Shown here in pieces: positions 18,184 through 29,889 of a stretch of 64,000 bases of DNA. Every line of letters starts with the position of its first letter. Position 1 is the first letter of the stretch. A program made the translations under genes and the position numbers. The stretch is from Marinospirillum alkaliphilum DSM 21637 (GTDB lineage Bacteria > Pseudomonadota > Gammaproteobacteria > Pseudomonadales > Halomonadaceae), in assembly GCF_900119735.1 (NCBI RefSeq), contig NZ_FPJW01000008.1, positions 124,001 to 188,000 on the forward strand. The letters are read 5' to 3'. The notes under the pieces are model-generated. The model saw nothing but the letters and a program-made list of their open reading frames with translations. It ran no database searches and was not told where the DNA came from.

Positions 18184-19491
18184 TCAGTCCCTGCGTTTGT
18201 TTTTGTCCTGATACCACTCTTGCAAGGCTGTTCCCGGCATGGGGCGTGCAAAGAAATATCCCTGAGCCAACGGGCAGCCGATTGCCTGCAGAAATGCCAG
18301 TTGTTCGTCGGTTTCAACGCCCTCGGCAACCACTTCCTTACCCAGATCCTTCGCCAGCCTGACCAGGCTGGTGATGATCAGTTCCTGACGCTGATCCTGT
18401 CCGATACCCTGTACAAAGTGACGATCCAGTTTCACGCGGTTGACGGGCAGATCCTGTAGATAAGCCAGTGAAGAATAACCGGTACCAAAATCATCCATGG
18501 CCAGACTGATGCCAGCCCGTTTCAGTTCATTCAGCAATCTGATGGCTGTATCGGGGTCTTGCAGTGCAGTTCCTTCAGTGATTTCCAGTTCCAATTGTGT
18601 GGGAAGTAACTGCAGTGTCTCGAGTTGTTGAAGGAGTCTGTTTCCCAGTTGTTGATCCCAGAACTGCCTGGGGGACAGGTTGATCGCCAGCCGCAAACCG
18701 GTTTGTTGTTGCAGTAGTTCATGCATTTCATCCATGGCTTGCTGCAGCACCCAGTTACCCAGCGGATGAATGAGACCGGATTCCTCCGCCAGCGGAATGA
18801 ACTGATCCGGTCCCGGATTACCAAGCTGTGGTTTTCGCCACCGAAGCAGGCATTCCATCCCTGCGGCTTGCAGACTATTCAGTTGAATGATTGGTTGATA
18901 GGCCAGCCAGAATTCCCGGCGATCCATGGCCTGATGCAACTGGTTACGCAGGTGGTGGCGTTCAAGCAGCAAGGCCTGCAGGTCTGTGCTGTAGAAATGG
19001 CAAGTGTTCCGGCCGATGCGGCGTGAGCCCTGAAGGGCAATTTCCGCCTGGTGAATCAGATCTTGCGGTGCCGTATTGATGTTGTTGCTAAACGTGATGC
19101 CAATATTGGCAGTGATCACCACTTCCGAGGTTGCAACACGATAGGGGTGGGTCAGCGATTGAATCAGTTGCTGGGAGAAGGCTTCGAGTTGCTGCCGGTT
19201 TTTGCCATTGACCAGCAGCATAAAGCGATCGCCGCTGTAGTGGCAGAGGGTGGCCGGCTGTTTAAGCAAATCTTTCAGGCGTTTTGCAACCTGCACCAGC
19301 AGCCAGTCGCCGGCATCTGGTCCGAGGCTGCCATTGATGTCACCGAAGTATCCCAGATCAATGAACACCAGCGCAAAAGGCGTAAGGGATGCTTGTGTCT
19401 GTTTAAGTAACTGATCTATGCGGGTTTGCAGTTGGCAACCTGCAGACTGATCCTGCAGTAACTGATGTAGCGTCCGTTTGCTGATCATCAT
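18184..19491 (-). CDS. GGDEF-EAL protein, probable cyclic-di-GMP phosphodiesterase
   Basis: This 435-residue cytoplasmic protein has a GGDEF domain (about residues 35-170) whose signature reads HYSGDRF, so cyclase activity is unlikely, followed by an EAL domain (about 185-425). The EAL signature itself is ECLLRW, keeping the metal-binding Glu. Other catalytic blocks are intact: [44 protein letters not shown] and QGYFFARPM. Phosphodiesterase activity is therefore plausible. No sensor domain or membrane segment precedes the GGDEF part. It is divergent from a small HTH regulator. Confidence 0.88.
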   Translation of the reverse strand: MMISKRTLHQLLQDQSAGCQLQTRIDQLLKQTQASLTPFALVFIDLGYFGDINGSLGPDAGDWLLVQVAKRLKDLLKQPATLCHYSGDRFMLLVNGKNRQQLEAFSQQLIQSLTHPYRVATSEVVITANIGITFSNNINTAPQDLIHQAEIALQGSRRIGRNTCHFYSTDLQALLLERHHLRNQLHQAMDRREFWLAYQPIIQLNSLQAAGMECLLRWRKPQLGNPGPDQFIPLAEESGLIHPLGNWVLQQAMDEMHELLQQQTGLRLAINLSPRQFWDQQLGNRLLQQLETLQLLPTQLELEITEGTALQDPDTAIRLLNELKRAGISLAMDDFGTGYSSLAYLQDLPVNRVKLDRHFVQGIGQDQRQELIITSLVRLAKDLGKEVVAEGVETDEQLAFLQAIGCPLAQGYFFARPMPGTALQEWYQDKNKRRD

Positions 19492-19601
19492 GATAGATTC
19501 TTTATACTGGTTTAATGGATGGTTGTGTGTATTAATGTTTCCTGCTTGTTATGTGGAGCAAGAATAAATTGTTTAAATGTAAATGAATCGCATCAATAGC
19601 A

Positions 19602-19630
19602 ATGAACACTATAGGCTGTAGCTCTATAAT
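19602..19630 (+). promoter_or_regulatory. Probable promoter of the HTH regulator gene
   Basis: A perfect TATAAT (19625-19630) has a weak -35 (ATGAAC, 19602-19607) with 17-base spacing. It lies 44 bases upstream of the start codon within the 183-base divergent gap 19492-19674. Nothing else was recognised in the gap. Confidence 0.45.
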
Positions 19631-19674
19631 GTTCAAGCTGGCTAGATCGAGTCTTACTTCCAAGGAGGCTCGAT

Positions 19675-19965
19675 ATGGAACTGAATAAAGCAATGGGTAA
19701 GGCCATTCGCCGGGTAAGGGAGGCTCGCTTGTTGACCCAGGAGGATTTCAGTGAGGTCAGTAGTCGAACCTACATCAGCAGCCTGGAAAGAGGTTTGAAA
19801 TCACCCACATTGAAAAAAATTGATGAACTGGGGCAGCACATGAATGTTCATCCGCTGACATTGATTTTGCTGGCTTACGTGGAGTTGGAGCAGCGGGATT
19901 CAGCCCGTTCATTGTTTGAGCTGAGTCTTGCTGAGCTGGCTGACTTGCTGGGTAGTGACGGCTAG
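19675..19965 (+). CDS. Small XRE-family HTH transcriptional regulator
   Basis: This 96-residue protein carries a helix-turn-helix of the Cro/C1 type in residues 5-62: AIRRVREARLLTQEDFSEVS, then SRTYISSLERGLKSPTLKKI. The remainder is a short acidic tail without recognisable ligand domain. A strong AAGGAGG lies 6 bases before the ATG. It stands alone, divergent from the GGDEF-EAL gene and convergent with holA. The target is unknown; autoregulation or control of the divergent gene is a guess from position. Confidence 0.85.
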   Translation: MELNKAMGKAIRRVREARLLTQEDFSEVSSRTYISSLERGLKSPTLKKIDELGQHMNVHPLTLILLAYVELEQRDSARSLFELSLAELADLLGSDG

Positions 19966-19988
19966 AGGGTTGCAGTGTTCAAGGCTGT

Positions 19989-20993
19989 TCAGGTGGAGAA
20001 ACGGTAAACCAGATCCAGCAGCAGTTCCGCAGCTGGTTCACCTGAACCTTTGATGGCCTGATCACAGCGTTGGGCCAGTTGCAGCAGTTGATGCACCTGT
20101 TGCAGGCTGATGCGCTGGCTGGCCTGGCGGTAGAGGGGGCGGCGTTTGTCCCAGATGCGCAGCTGCTGGCACAGGCTGTCGAAGGGCAGGCCTTCATTAA
20201 GCCGATGCAGTAGGGTGGCGGTCTGGCGAATTTCCCGGGTAACAGCCCATAACAGCAGCGGTGCTTCAGTGCCTTCAGCCTGCAAGCCACGAAGAATGCG
20301 CAGGGCGCGGTCGGCCTGTCCGGCAAGGCAGGCATCGGCCAGGTCAAACAGGCTGAAGCGGCTGGCATCTTCGATCAGGCTCAACAGACGCTGGGCATCC
20401 AGTACTTCACCCGGTTGCACAAAGAGTTTCAGCTTTTCGATTTCCTGGGATGCAGCCAGTAGGTTGCCTTCAACCTTTTCAGCCAGCAGGCTGGTGGCTT
20501 CGGGGTCCAGCGTCAGTCCCATGGCGCGGCTGCGTTCGGTGATCCAGCCAGGCAGTCGAGAGGTTTCCACTGGCCAGATCTGCACCACCATTCCCTGGTC
20601 TTCCACAGTTTTATACCAGGCGCTGCGGCTTTGGCTGGCATCCAGTTTGTCGCTGGTAAAGAGCAGCAGATCACCGGATTGTGCAGACTGGCGGCACAGC
20701 TGCTGGATGACTTCACCCCCTTCCTTGCCGGGCTTGCTGCTGCCCAGTCGTATTTCCAGCAGCTTGTTGCCACCAAAAAGCGACAGGCTGGCGGTGGATT
20801 CCAGTAGCTTTTTCCACTGGAACTGTGCGCTGACATCGTGCACTTCTCTTTCTTCGATACCCTGTTGTCGGGCATGGCGACGAACCAGATCGGCTGCTTC
20901 CTGCAGTTGCAGGGGTTCATCACCACTCAGCCAGATCAGCCGTGGGTGAGGTTTTTTGAGGCTTTCTTCAAGGCGTGATGGCTGGATTTTCAT
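19989..20993 (-). CDS. holA: DNA polymerase III delta subunit
   Basis: This 334-residue clamp-loader subunit opens the beta sliding clamp. Family features include the N-terminal LIWLSGDEPLQLQEAADLVR, SLFGGNKLLEIRLG and a C-terminal collar domain (LYRQASQRISLQQVHQLLQL). The ATG lies inside the end of lptE (26-base overlap), the usual lptE-holA arrangement. It is convergent with the small HTH gene 23 bases away. Confidence 0.95.
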   Translation of the reverse strand: MKIQPSRLEESLKKPHPRLIWLSGDEPLQLQEAADLVRRHARQQGIEEREVHDVSAQFQWKKLLESTASLSLFGGNKLLEIRLGSSKPGKEGGEVIQQLCRQSAQSGDLLLFTSDKLDASQSRSAWYKTVEDQGMVVQIWPVETSRLPGWITERSRAMGLTLDPEATSLLAEKVEGNLLAASQEIEKLKLFVQPGEVLDAQRLLSLIEDASRFSLFDLADACLAGQADRALRILRGLQAEGTEAPLLLWAVTREIRQTATLLHRLNEGLPFDSLCQQLRIWDKRRPLYRQASQRISLQQVHQLLQLAQRCDQAIKGSGEPAAELLLDLVYRFST

Positions 20994-21525
20994 TGGCGAC
21001 TGCCTGTATCCGCAGCGTCAGCTGGCGAATCAGATCACTTTCCATACTATTGAGCAGGTCGCGACGCAGGTTGTCACGGGCCAGCAGGTTGTTATCCCTG
21101 GTGTATTGGCGTCGGGTTTCAAACGTGTCATTGCTGAACAGGGTTTCACCGGTGGCCGTTTCGGCACGGGCATTCACCTTGAGGGTGATTTCGTGCTCTT
21201 CCACTGCACCAAAGACCACCTGGCGTTCAGAGGAACCAAAGTTGCTGAGGTGGAGGTAGAGCCTGGCATCACTGCGTTGTTCTGCTACCTCTACGCCGGA
21301 TTGTTGCAACTGGCGACTCAGGGTACGACTCAGTGAGTTGGCCCCTGATTCACTGCTGATATACAGGGGCTGAAGGTCGGCTGGCAGTTCGATGTAGCCT
21401 CTGAGTCGAAAACCACAGGCACTCAACAACAGACTGGCCAGCAGTAGCGCCAGGGTCAGGCCAAAGCGCAGCGAATAGCCTGAGCTGCGCTCTGCTGTGT
21501 TGTTGCGATACTGCCAGCCTGACAT
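20968..21525 (-). CDS. lptE: LptE, LPS-assembly lipoprotein
   Basis: This 185-residue lipoprotein plugs the LptD barrel that inserts lipopolysaccharide into the outer membrane. The signal peptide ends in a lipobox LLSAC (Cys37), followed by the typical GFRLRGYIELPADLQPLYI and NNLLARDNLRRDLLNSMESD. The N-region before the hydrophobic segment is long (about 20 residues), so a later start is possible but no better one is visible. It lies directly after leuS and overlaps holA, the order found in many gammaproteobacteria. Confidence 0.94.
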   Translation of the reverse strand: MSGWQYRNNTAERSSGYSLRFGLTLALLLASLLLSACGFRLRGYIELPADLQPLYISSESGANSLSRTLSRQLQQSGVEVAEQRSDARLYLHLSNFGSSERQVVFGAVEEHEITLKVNARAETATGETLFSNDTFETRRQYTRDNNLLARDNLRRDLLNSMESDLIRQLTLRIQAVANENPAITP

Positions 21526-21527
21526 GC

Positions 21528-24149
<2,622 letters not shown>

Positions 24150-24346
24150 TCAGTGGAAAAAACAGCCGCTAATGATACATCAGCTGGGGCACAAGATGTA
24201 GGCCGGAGATCGGTCAGGATCACTTCATGGTATTTTGAGTGATACAACTGTTTGTTTTGATCGTTTGGGCAGTCTTGGCATGGGCTTTGCTGAATTGATG
24301 CGTCCGGGGTTAGAATGCCCGGCTGAAACCACTAAAGGTATTGAAT

Positions 24347-25639
24347 ATGCTGGAGCGTCTTTTTCAGATTAAGGCACAGAACTCTTCGGTAAAAACCGAG
24401 GTGATTGCCGGGGTCACCACCTTCCTGACCATGGCGTATATCATTTTTGTGAACCCTGCGATGCTGGCACAGGCCGGCATGGATCAGGGTGCTGTATTTG
24501 TGGCAACTTGTCTGGCAGCGGCAATCGGTTGCCTGATTATGGGGCTGTGGGCCAATTATCCGATTGCCCTTGCACCAGGAATGGGCCTGAATGCCTTTTT
24601 CACCTACGGCGTGGTGCTGGGCATGGGCTACTCCTGGGAGGTGGCGTTGGGTGCCATTTTCCTGTCCGGTATCCTGTTTATCCTGATCAGTATCTTCAAG
24701 ATCCGTGAGTGGGTGATCAACTCCATTCCTTCTTCCCTGAAACTGGGTATTGCGGCGGGTATCGGCCTGTTTCTGGCAATCATTGCCCTGAAAAATGCCG
24801 GTATTGTGGTGGAGCATCCGGCCACGCTGGTAACCCTGGGTGACCTTTCCAATCCGGCAGCGATTTACGGTTTTCTGGGCTTTTTTGTGATTGCTGCGCT
24901 GGCTTACCTGAAAGTCACCGGTGCCGTGATGCTGGGCATTCTGGGTGTGACGGTGCTGGCGATGCTGCTGGGTCACAATGAATTTGGTGGTCTGGTGTCG
25001 ATGCCGCCTTCGATTGCACCAACCTTCATGGCGATGGACATTGCCGGTGCTTTTGAGGTGGCAATGATCAGCGTGATTTTTGCTTTCCTGTTTGTGGATC
25101 TGTTTGATACCTCCGGCACCCTGATTGGTGTTGCTGAGCGCGGCAAGATGCTGGACAAGGATGGCAAGCTGCCGCGCATTGAAAAAGCCCTGCTGGCGGA
25201 TTCTTCTGCCACTGTGGTGGGTGCGGCGCTGGGTACTTCCTCCACCACCAGTTACATCGAAAGTGCTTCCGGTGTAGCGGCTGGTGGTCGTACCGGTCTG
25301 ACCGCGGTGGTGGTGGCTGGCCTGTTCCTGATCAGTCTGTTTTTTGCACCGCTGGCGGGTTCCATTCCAGCCTTTGCTACAGCAGGCGCACTGCTATATG
25401 TGGCGGTGTTGATGACCGGTAGTTTGTCCCGTGTGAACTGGGATGATGTGACCGAGGCTGCGCCGGTAATGATTGCAGCATTAACCATGCCGCTGACCTT
25501 CTCGATTGCTCACGGTATTGCGCTGGCCTTTGTCAGTTATGCGGCCATTAAGCTCTTTTCCGGTCAGGGTAAACAGGTCAGCATCAGTGTATATGTGCTG
25601 GCGGCGCTGTTTATCATCAAGTTTGTGTTCTTCTCCTGA
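24347..25639 (+). CDS. NCS2/AzgA-family purine permease
   Basis: This 430-residue inner-membrane protein has the AzgA-type signatures VIAGVTTFLTMAYIIFVNP, ALAPGMGLNAFFTYGVVLGM, FVDLFDTSGTLIGVAERG and GTSSTTSYIESASGVAAGGR. Relatives import adenine, guanine or hypoxanthine by proton symport; the exact purine cannot be read from the sequence. Start ATG 24347 has AAAGG 8 bases upstream; an in-frame TTG sits 6 bases earlier. The 221-base gap to leuS shows a TAGAAT at 24311 as a possible -10 and no purine riboswitch core. Confidence 0.92.
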   Translation: MLERLFQIKAQNSSVKTEVIAGVTTFLTMAYIIFVNPAMLAQAGMDQGAVFVATCLAAAIGCLIMGLWANYPIALAPGMGLNAFFTYGVVLGMGYSWEVALGAIFLSGILFILISIFKIREWVINSIPSSLKLGIAAGIGLFLAIIALKNAGIVVEHPATLVTLGDLSNPAAIYGFLGFFVIAALAYLKVTGAVMLGILGVTVLAMLLGHNEFGGLVSMPPSIAPTFMAMDIAGAFEVAMISVIFAFLFVDLFDTSGTLIGVAERGKMLDKDGKLPRIEKALLADSSATVVGAALGTSSTTSYIESASGVAAGGRTGLTAVVVAGLFLISLFFAPLAGSIPAFATAGALLYVAVLMTGSLSRVNWDDVTEAAPVMIAALTMPLTFSIAHGIALAFVSYAAIKLFSGQGKQVSISVYVLAALFIIKFVFFS

Positions 25640-25646
25640 TGCGCCT

Positions 25647-25669
25647 GGCCGGGGATTCTCTCCCCGGCC
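25647..25669. terminator. Perfect hairpin after the purine permease gene
   Basis: A 9-base perfect stem GGCCGGGGA/TCCCCGGCC with a 5-base loop lies 7 bases after the permease stop. No T tract follows, so it may be an mRNA-stabilising hairpin or a weak terminator. Confidence 0.5.
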
Positions 25670-25733
25670 TCTCTGTGTCCAGGCTGCTCTCTCCTCAGGC
25701 TCATCGCTCACCGGCCCCCTCTGCCCCGGCTGC

Positions 25734-25742
25734 TGTTATACT
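25734..25742 (+). promoter_or_regulatory. Extended -10 element for queF
   Basis: TGTTATACT is an extended -10 (TGn followed by TATACT) 32 bases before queF; no -35 box is clear. Confidence 0.4.
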
Positions 25743-25774
25743 GAACCTTCCTGTTCAGTTGCCGGTTTTTTTGT

Positions 25775-26575
25775 ATGTCTGTTTCTGCTGCTGTTGAAAA
25801 TTCCCCGTTGGGGCAATCCACTCCTTATACCAACCGTTATGATCCGGGGCTGTTGTATCCGATCCCGCGCAGTGGTTCGCGGCAGGATTTTTATGGTGTG
25901 GATATCTGGAATGCCTATGAGGTGTCCTGGCTGAATGCCCGTGGCAAACCTCAGGTGCGCCTGGCTGAGTTTCGTGTACCGGCTGATTCGGCCAATATCA
26001 TTGAATCCAAATCCTTCAAGCTGTATCTCAACTCTTTTAACCTCACCCGCTTTGATGACCAACAAACAGTGGTTCAGCAACTGGAGCAGGATCTTTCAGC
26101 GGCCGCTGGTGCTTCGGTGGCCGTGAAACTTCATGCAGTGGATGTCGGACTACAGCCACAGCCGTTAAACGGTGAGTGTCTGGATGAGCTGGATATTGAT
26201 ATCCAGCACTACCTGCCGGAACCGGCTTTGCTGAGTGCTGATCCAAAGCAGCTGGTATCAGAGACCTTGGTCAGCCATCTGCTGAAATCCAACTGCCCGG
26301 TCACCGGTCAGCCGGACTGGGCCAGTATTCAGATCAGTTACCGTGGTCCGCAGATGGATCGTGCAGGGCTGCTGGCCTATCTGGTGTCTTACCGGGAAAA
26401 GGGTGATTTTCATGAGGCCTGTGTTGAGCAGATCCACCGAGATCTGATGCAAAGGTGTCACCCGGATTACCTGAGTGTTTATGCCCGTTATGTGCGTCGT
26501 GGCGGGCTGGACATCAACCCCTTTCGTTGCAGTGAGCCGGTTGAGGTGAATAACTGCCGGTTGCTGCGCCAGTGA
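25775..26575 (+). CDS. queF: NADPH-dependent 7-cyano-7-deazaguanine reductase QueF
   Basis: This 266-residue bimodular T-fold enzyme reduces preQ0 to preQ1 in queuosine synthesis. The substrate and cofactor motif IESKSFKLYLNSFNLTRF spans about residues 76-93, and the thioimide-forming cysteine is Cys174 in KSNCPVTGQPDWAS. Length matches the long proteobacterial YqcD type. The leader has a poor ribosome site. Two unrecognised membrane-protein genes follow at once, possibly transcribed with it. Confidence 0.96.
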   Translation: MSVSAAVENSPLGQSTPYTNRYDPGLLYPIPRSGSRQDFYGVDIWNAYEVSWLNARGKPQVRLAEFRVPADSANIIESKSFKLYLNSFNLTRFDDQQTVVQQLEQDLSAAAGASVAVKLHAVDVGLQPQPLNGECLDELDIDIQHYLPEPALLSADPKQLVSETLVSHLLKSNCPVTGQPDWASIQISYRGPQMDRAGLLAYLVSYREKGDFHEACVEQIHRDLMQRCHPDYLSVYARYVRRGGLDINPFRCSEPVEVNNCRLLRQ

Positions 26576-26579
26576 TGGA

Positions 26580-27383
26580 GTGATCGGCTTGTTGCTGCTG
26601 ATCAGGCTGGCAATATTTGCCTTGCTGCTGGCTTGGGTGCTGCTGCCTGTAACCGTGCAGGGCTGGCTGGTATTGCCGGTCTGGGTGCTGGTGAGCTGGC
26701 TGATTTTCATCACTCGTCTGGAGGTGGTGCGGACTCGGCGTTGTGTGTGGCTGAACCAGTATCTGGCGCCAGGCTCGCTGCTGCAGCAACGACTGCAGAC
26801 TGGCTGGATTGCCGCACTGGGTCAGCTTTTGCTGGCACTGTTGCTGGGGCTGTTGTTCATTGTGCAACTGCTGGTCAGTGATGGCTGGTTCTGGTGGTTG
26901 CTGGTCCTGAGCCTGCTTCTGCTGGTGTGGGTTGAGCCGCTGATTACAAGGTTGCTTGCCGGTCAGGTCAGAAGGGAATACCTGCCGGTGCTGACAAGGC
27001 GCTGCAGTGGCTGGCTGGTTGCCGGGTTGCTGATGCTGGTGATGTTACTGGTGCGCCTGCAGATGGCTCAGCCCTGGCTGATTGATCTGTCATGGCGTGA
27101 AGCCTTGCTGTTGCAACTGCGGATGCAGGGCGAGCCGGGTGTGCTGGCACTGCTGATCCGGCTGAGCCAGTCACTGGATATCACCTGGCAATGGTTGCTG
27201 CAGAATGCGCTGGGCAGTCGAGCTGATTCCGGCTGGCTGGCAGTCCTGGCCTGGAGTACGCTGTTTGGTCTTCAGGCTGCATTATGCCTGGCCTGGGTGC
27301 AATTATTGACGGGCTTACAGCTCCTGATGGCCACGCCAAAAAAAATCGGACGGAGTCTTGATCATGCGCAGCAGGACAACTGA
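26580..27383 (+). CDS. Unrecognised polytopic membrane protein
   Basis: This protein of up to 267 residues has at least six hydrophobic stretches (about 3-24, 27-46, 75-99, 101-123, 144-164, 220-250) separated by short Arg-rich loops such as EVVRTRRCVW and VRREYLPVLTRRCSG. No family motif is recognised. GTG 26580 is the outermost start; TTG 26589 has a better-placed GGAG. It begins 4 bases after queF and overlaps the next gene by 20 bases, so it is probably co-expressed with both. The overlapping partner is also a membrane protein, suggesting a two-component membrane complex. Confidence 0.6.
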   Translation: MIGLLLLIRLAIFALLLAWVLLPVTVQGWLVLPVWVLVSWLIFITRLEVVRTRRCVWLNQYLAPGSLLQQRLQTGWIAALGQLLLALLLGLLFIVQLLVSDGWFWWLLVLSLLLLVWVEPLITRLLAGQVRREYLPVLTRRCSGWLVAGLLMLVMLLVRLQMAQPWLIDLSWREALLLQLRMQGEPGVLALLIRLSQSLDITWQWLLQNALGSRADSGWLAVLAWSTLFGLQAALCLAWVQLLTGLQLLMATPKKIGRSLDHAQQDN

Positions 27384-28578
27384 ACACAAAACGGGTGTGA
27401 CTTCGCTGTTGCTGGCTTTCCTGCTGGCGGCAGTGGTGTTTGCTGTGCTGGGTCAGGCACTGCGCCATCTGGCCGAAACAACGGATGATGACGGTGTTTT
27501 TGCGCTGATCATCAAGGGTGAAGCGCTGTTGCTGGATGCCTCAGTTCTGGATGCATTAAATCGTGATCTGCGGCGTTTTTCCCAGCAGGAGCAACAGCAG
27601 TTGGCTACTTGGATGGATAGCTGGAGTGAGCAGCAACTGGATCAGTTGTTTGCCTTGTCACATGCCGGTGTGGACGCTTACCTGGACTGGTATTACTCGA
27701 TGCCGGGTTCTTACCTGCGTCTTTACCATGCCATGAAGGGTGACTTGTCGGAACAACTGGAAAATCAGTTGCAGCAGCGGGCTTTTGAGCAGTCAGGTTT
27801 TGTTGAGGCACTGGATCAACTGTCTGTGGCTTATACCGAGGCTTTTCAGCAGCAACTGCTGATCCTGCAGCAACAGCAACTGGCCAGTTGGCAGCAACAA
27901 CTGCATCAGCAGTATGCTGCCAGACAGGTGACCGGGGGTTCAGCAGAAAACACAACAGCAAGCGCACTGGAACCAGCTTTCACCATTCATCTGGACCAGG
28001 CATTGCAACTGGATCTGGCTGCCACGGAAGCAGACTTCCGGCGCTGGCAACAAAGTGGCAGCTTGTCAGTGGCTGCCGGTGCTTCCGTGCTGGCACTGCC
28101 TGCTGCCCGCGTCATGGCAGGCCGCCTGATGCAGCGCACGGGTGTGCGCAGTGCCGTGAATGTCACCCTGCGTTATCTGGCGCGTCTGACACCGCGTGTG
28201 GCCGCCGCCATGACCGCCAGTGGTGCGGCCACCGCAGCCGCTGCTCCCAGCGGGCCGGGAGCACTGGTGGCGGGTGCCACAACCCTGACCTTGTTTGTGG
28301 TATCGGATTGGGCGTTGTTGAAAGCCGAAGAAGCTATTTACCGTCCTGATAAGGCTGCCGAGCTTCATGCCGGTCTGGCGCTCTGGCGTGAAACCCTGGC
28401 CGAGGAACTGAATCAGGCCGCTGCTCCGTTGTTTGCTGCCCGCCAGGACTTTCTGAAAAGCAGGTTAAACCGGCCCTATCAAGAGGCCGGTGTGGAGCGG
28501 CGTTTTTACCTGTTTCCTGAGTGGAATGAACCTGTTCAGGCGGATGGGCTTGAAGAAGCCGTCGCTGAACCCCGCTGA
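27364..28578 (+). CDS. Unrecognised membrane-anchored protein with Gln-rich coiled coil
   Basis: This 404-residue protein has one N-terminal membrane helix (about residues 12-33), a helical periplasmic-looking region containing YLDWYYSMPGSYLRLYHAM, a Gln-rich probable coiled coil (about 150-180), and an Ala/Gly-rich weakly hydrophobic region (about 228-305) that could form a membrane hairpin, ending in a charged tail. ATG 27364 has GGAG 8 bases upstream and lies inside the previous gene. No function is known to me. Its last 43 bases overlap the 3' end of the convergent MFS gene. Confidence 0.65.
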   Translation: MRSRTTEHKTGVTSLLLAFLLAAVVFAVLGQALRHLAETTDDDGVFALIIKGEALLLDASVLDALNRDLRRFSQQEQQQLATWMDSWSEQQLDQLFALSHAGVDAYLDWYYSMPGSYLRLYHAMKGDLSEQLENQLQQRAFEQSGFVEALDQLSVAYTEAFQQQLLILQQQQLASWQQQLHQQYAARQVTGGSAENTTASALEPAFTIHLDQALQLDLAATEADFRRWQQSGSLSVAAGASVLALPAARVMAGRLMQRTGVRSAVNVTLRYLARLTPRVAAAMTASGAATAAAAPSGPGALVAGATTLTLFVVSDWALLKAEEAIYRPDKAAELHAGLALWRETLAEELNQAAAPLFAARQDFLKSRLNRPYQEAGVERRFYLFPEWNEPVQADGLEEAVAEPR

Positions 28579-29732
28579 TGACTGCGGTTGCTGAGCCAGA
28601 CCAGCGTCATGGCCAGAGCAATCGGTGGCAGCATCAACAGATTCAGTAACTCCCAGCCCAGCCATAACTGCAGGTGCCCGGCCAGCAGGCTGCCCAGTGC
28701 GGAAAAACCAAACACCAGAAAATCATTCATGCCCTGCACCCTGGCTTTTTCATTGGGCTGGTAGGTGCGGGTCAGCAGTGAGGTTGCACCGATGAAGGTG
28801 AAGTTCCAGCCCACACCCAGTGCCACCAGTGCCACCCAGAAATGCCAGTAGCCCTGGCCCAGTTGAGTGACTGCCACACAAAACAGCAACAGCACACAGC
28901 CCAGTTGAATGATGGGGGTGACACCAAAACGGGTGATCAGCCGGCCGGTGAAAAAAGATGGCAGAAACATGCCCAGCACGTGCCACTGAATGATGCTGGC
29001 AGTGCTGCTGAAATCATAATGATGACTGTGCATGGCTAGGGGTGTGGCGGTCATGACCAACACCATCACACCATAACCGATGCTGCCGGAAGTGATGGCT
29101 GCAATCAGTAGTGGCTGGCGCAAGAGTGCCAGATAACCTCGCCCGCCGTGCTGCTGTTCAGCCTGAGTGGGTTTGGGCAGTGGCAGACTGAGGATCAGCA
29201 ACAGGGTGAATGCATACAGCCCCAGCAGTACCAGAAAGGCACCAAGAAAAGGATGATGCGGGAAAAAACCCTGTGACCAGACCGCCAGATTCGGACCTAG
29301 AATGGCTGCCAGCACCCCGCCGCCCATCACCAGACCAATGGCACGAGCATTCTGCTCGGGTTTGCAGGCTTCCACTGCGGCAAAACGGTATTGCTGTCCC
29401 ACCCCGATGGCCATGCCCAGCAACAGGGTGCTGAGGCAGAACAGGGCAAAGTTTCCGGCCGACAGGGCGGTGAATGCCAGCAGTGCGCCACCGACACCAA
29501 TCAGATTACCAAGAAAAAACCCGGTTTTTCGGCCCAGCCAGCGCATCAACAGTGCTGCCGGCAAAGTGACCCCCATCAGACCCAGAAATTGCAGCGCCAC
29601 CGGCAGTGTCACCAGCGCCGGTGATGGAGCAATCTGCTGGCCGATCAGGGCCGTGACGGAAACCAGCAGAATGTTGCCGGTGATCAACAGTGCCTGACCC
29701 AGAGCCAGACCCCATACAGTGAGCGGAAGCAT
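28536..29732 (-). CDS. Major facilitator superfamily transporter
   Basis: This 398-residue protein has about twelve hydrophobic segments with a central charged loop near PLPKPTQAEQQHGG. The loop after helix 2 carries LLMRWLGRKTGFFLGNLIG, a variant of the MFS motif A, and a matching segment FFTGRLITRFGVTPIIQLG lies in the second half. Substrate cannot be inferred; drug/metabolite efflux is common for this size. The gene stands alone, divergent from gyrA and overlapping the unknown gene on the other strand. Confidence 0.85.
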   Translation of the reverse strand: MLPLTVWGLALGQALLITGNILLVSVTALIGQQIAPSPALVTLPVALQFLGLMGVTLPAALLMRWLGRKTGFFLGNLIGVGGALLAFTALSAGNFALFCLSTLLLGMAIGVGQQYRFAAVEACKPEQNARAIGLVMGGGVLAAILGPNLAVWSQGFFPHHPFLGAFLVLLGLYAFTLLLILSLPLPKPTQAEQQHGGRGYLALLRQPLLIAAITSGSIGYGVMVLVMTATPLAMHSHHYDFSSTASIIQWHVLGMFLPSFFTGRLITRFGVTPIIQLGCVLLLFCVAVTQLGQGYWHFWVALVALGVGWNFTFIGATSLLTRTYQPNEKARVQGMNDFLVFGFSALGSLLAGHLQLWLGWELLNLLMLPPIALAMTLVWLSNRSHQRGSATASSSPSA

Positions 29733-29846
29733 GAAAAAATCCTGATTCTACGGAAAGTTGTGACTTTATCATGAGTCAGGTGCTGCAGTTGTTTTCCGGC
29801 TGTTAAATGAATGCATCTTGCTGTGACTTGATGCCTGTAAAAAGGG

Positions 29847-29852
29847 TATAAT
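29847..29852 (+). promoter_or_regulatory. Probable -10 element for gyrA
   Basis: A perfect TATAAT lies 37 bases upstream of gyrA. The region 17 bases further up (TGACTT) is a poor -35. Confidence 0.45.
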
Positions 29853-29889
29853 CGTCCGGATAACACCAATCGCAGAAGGACGTAGATGC

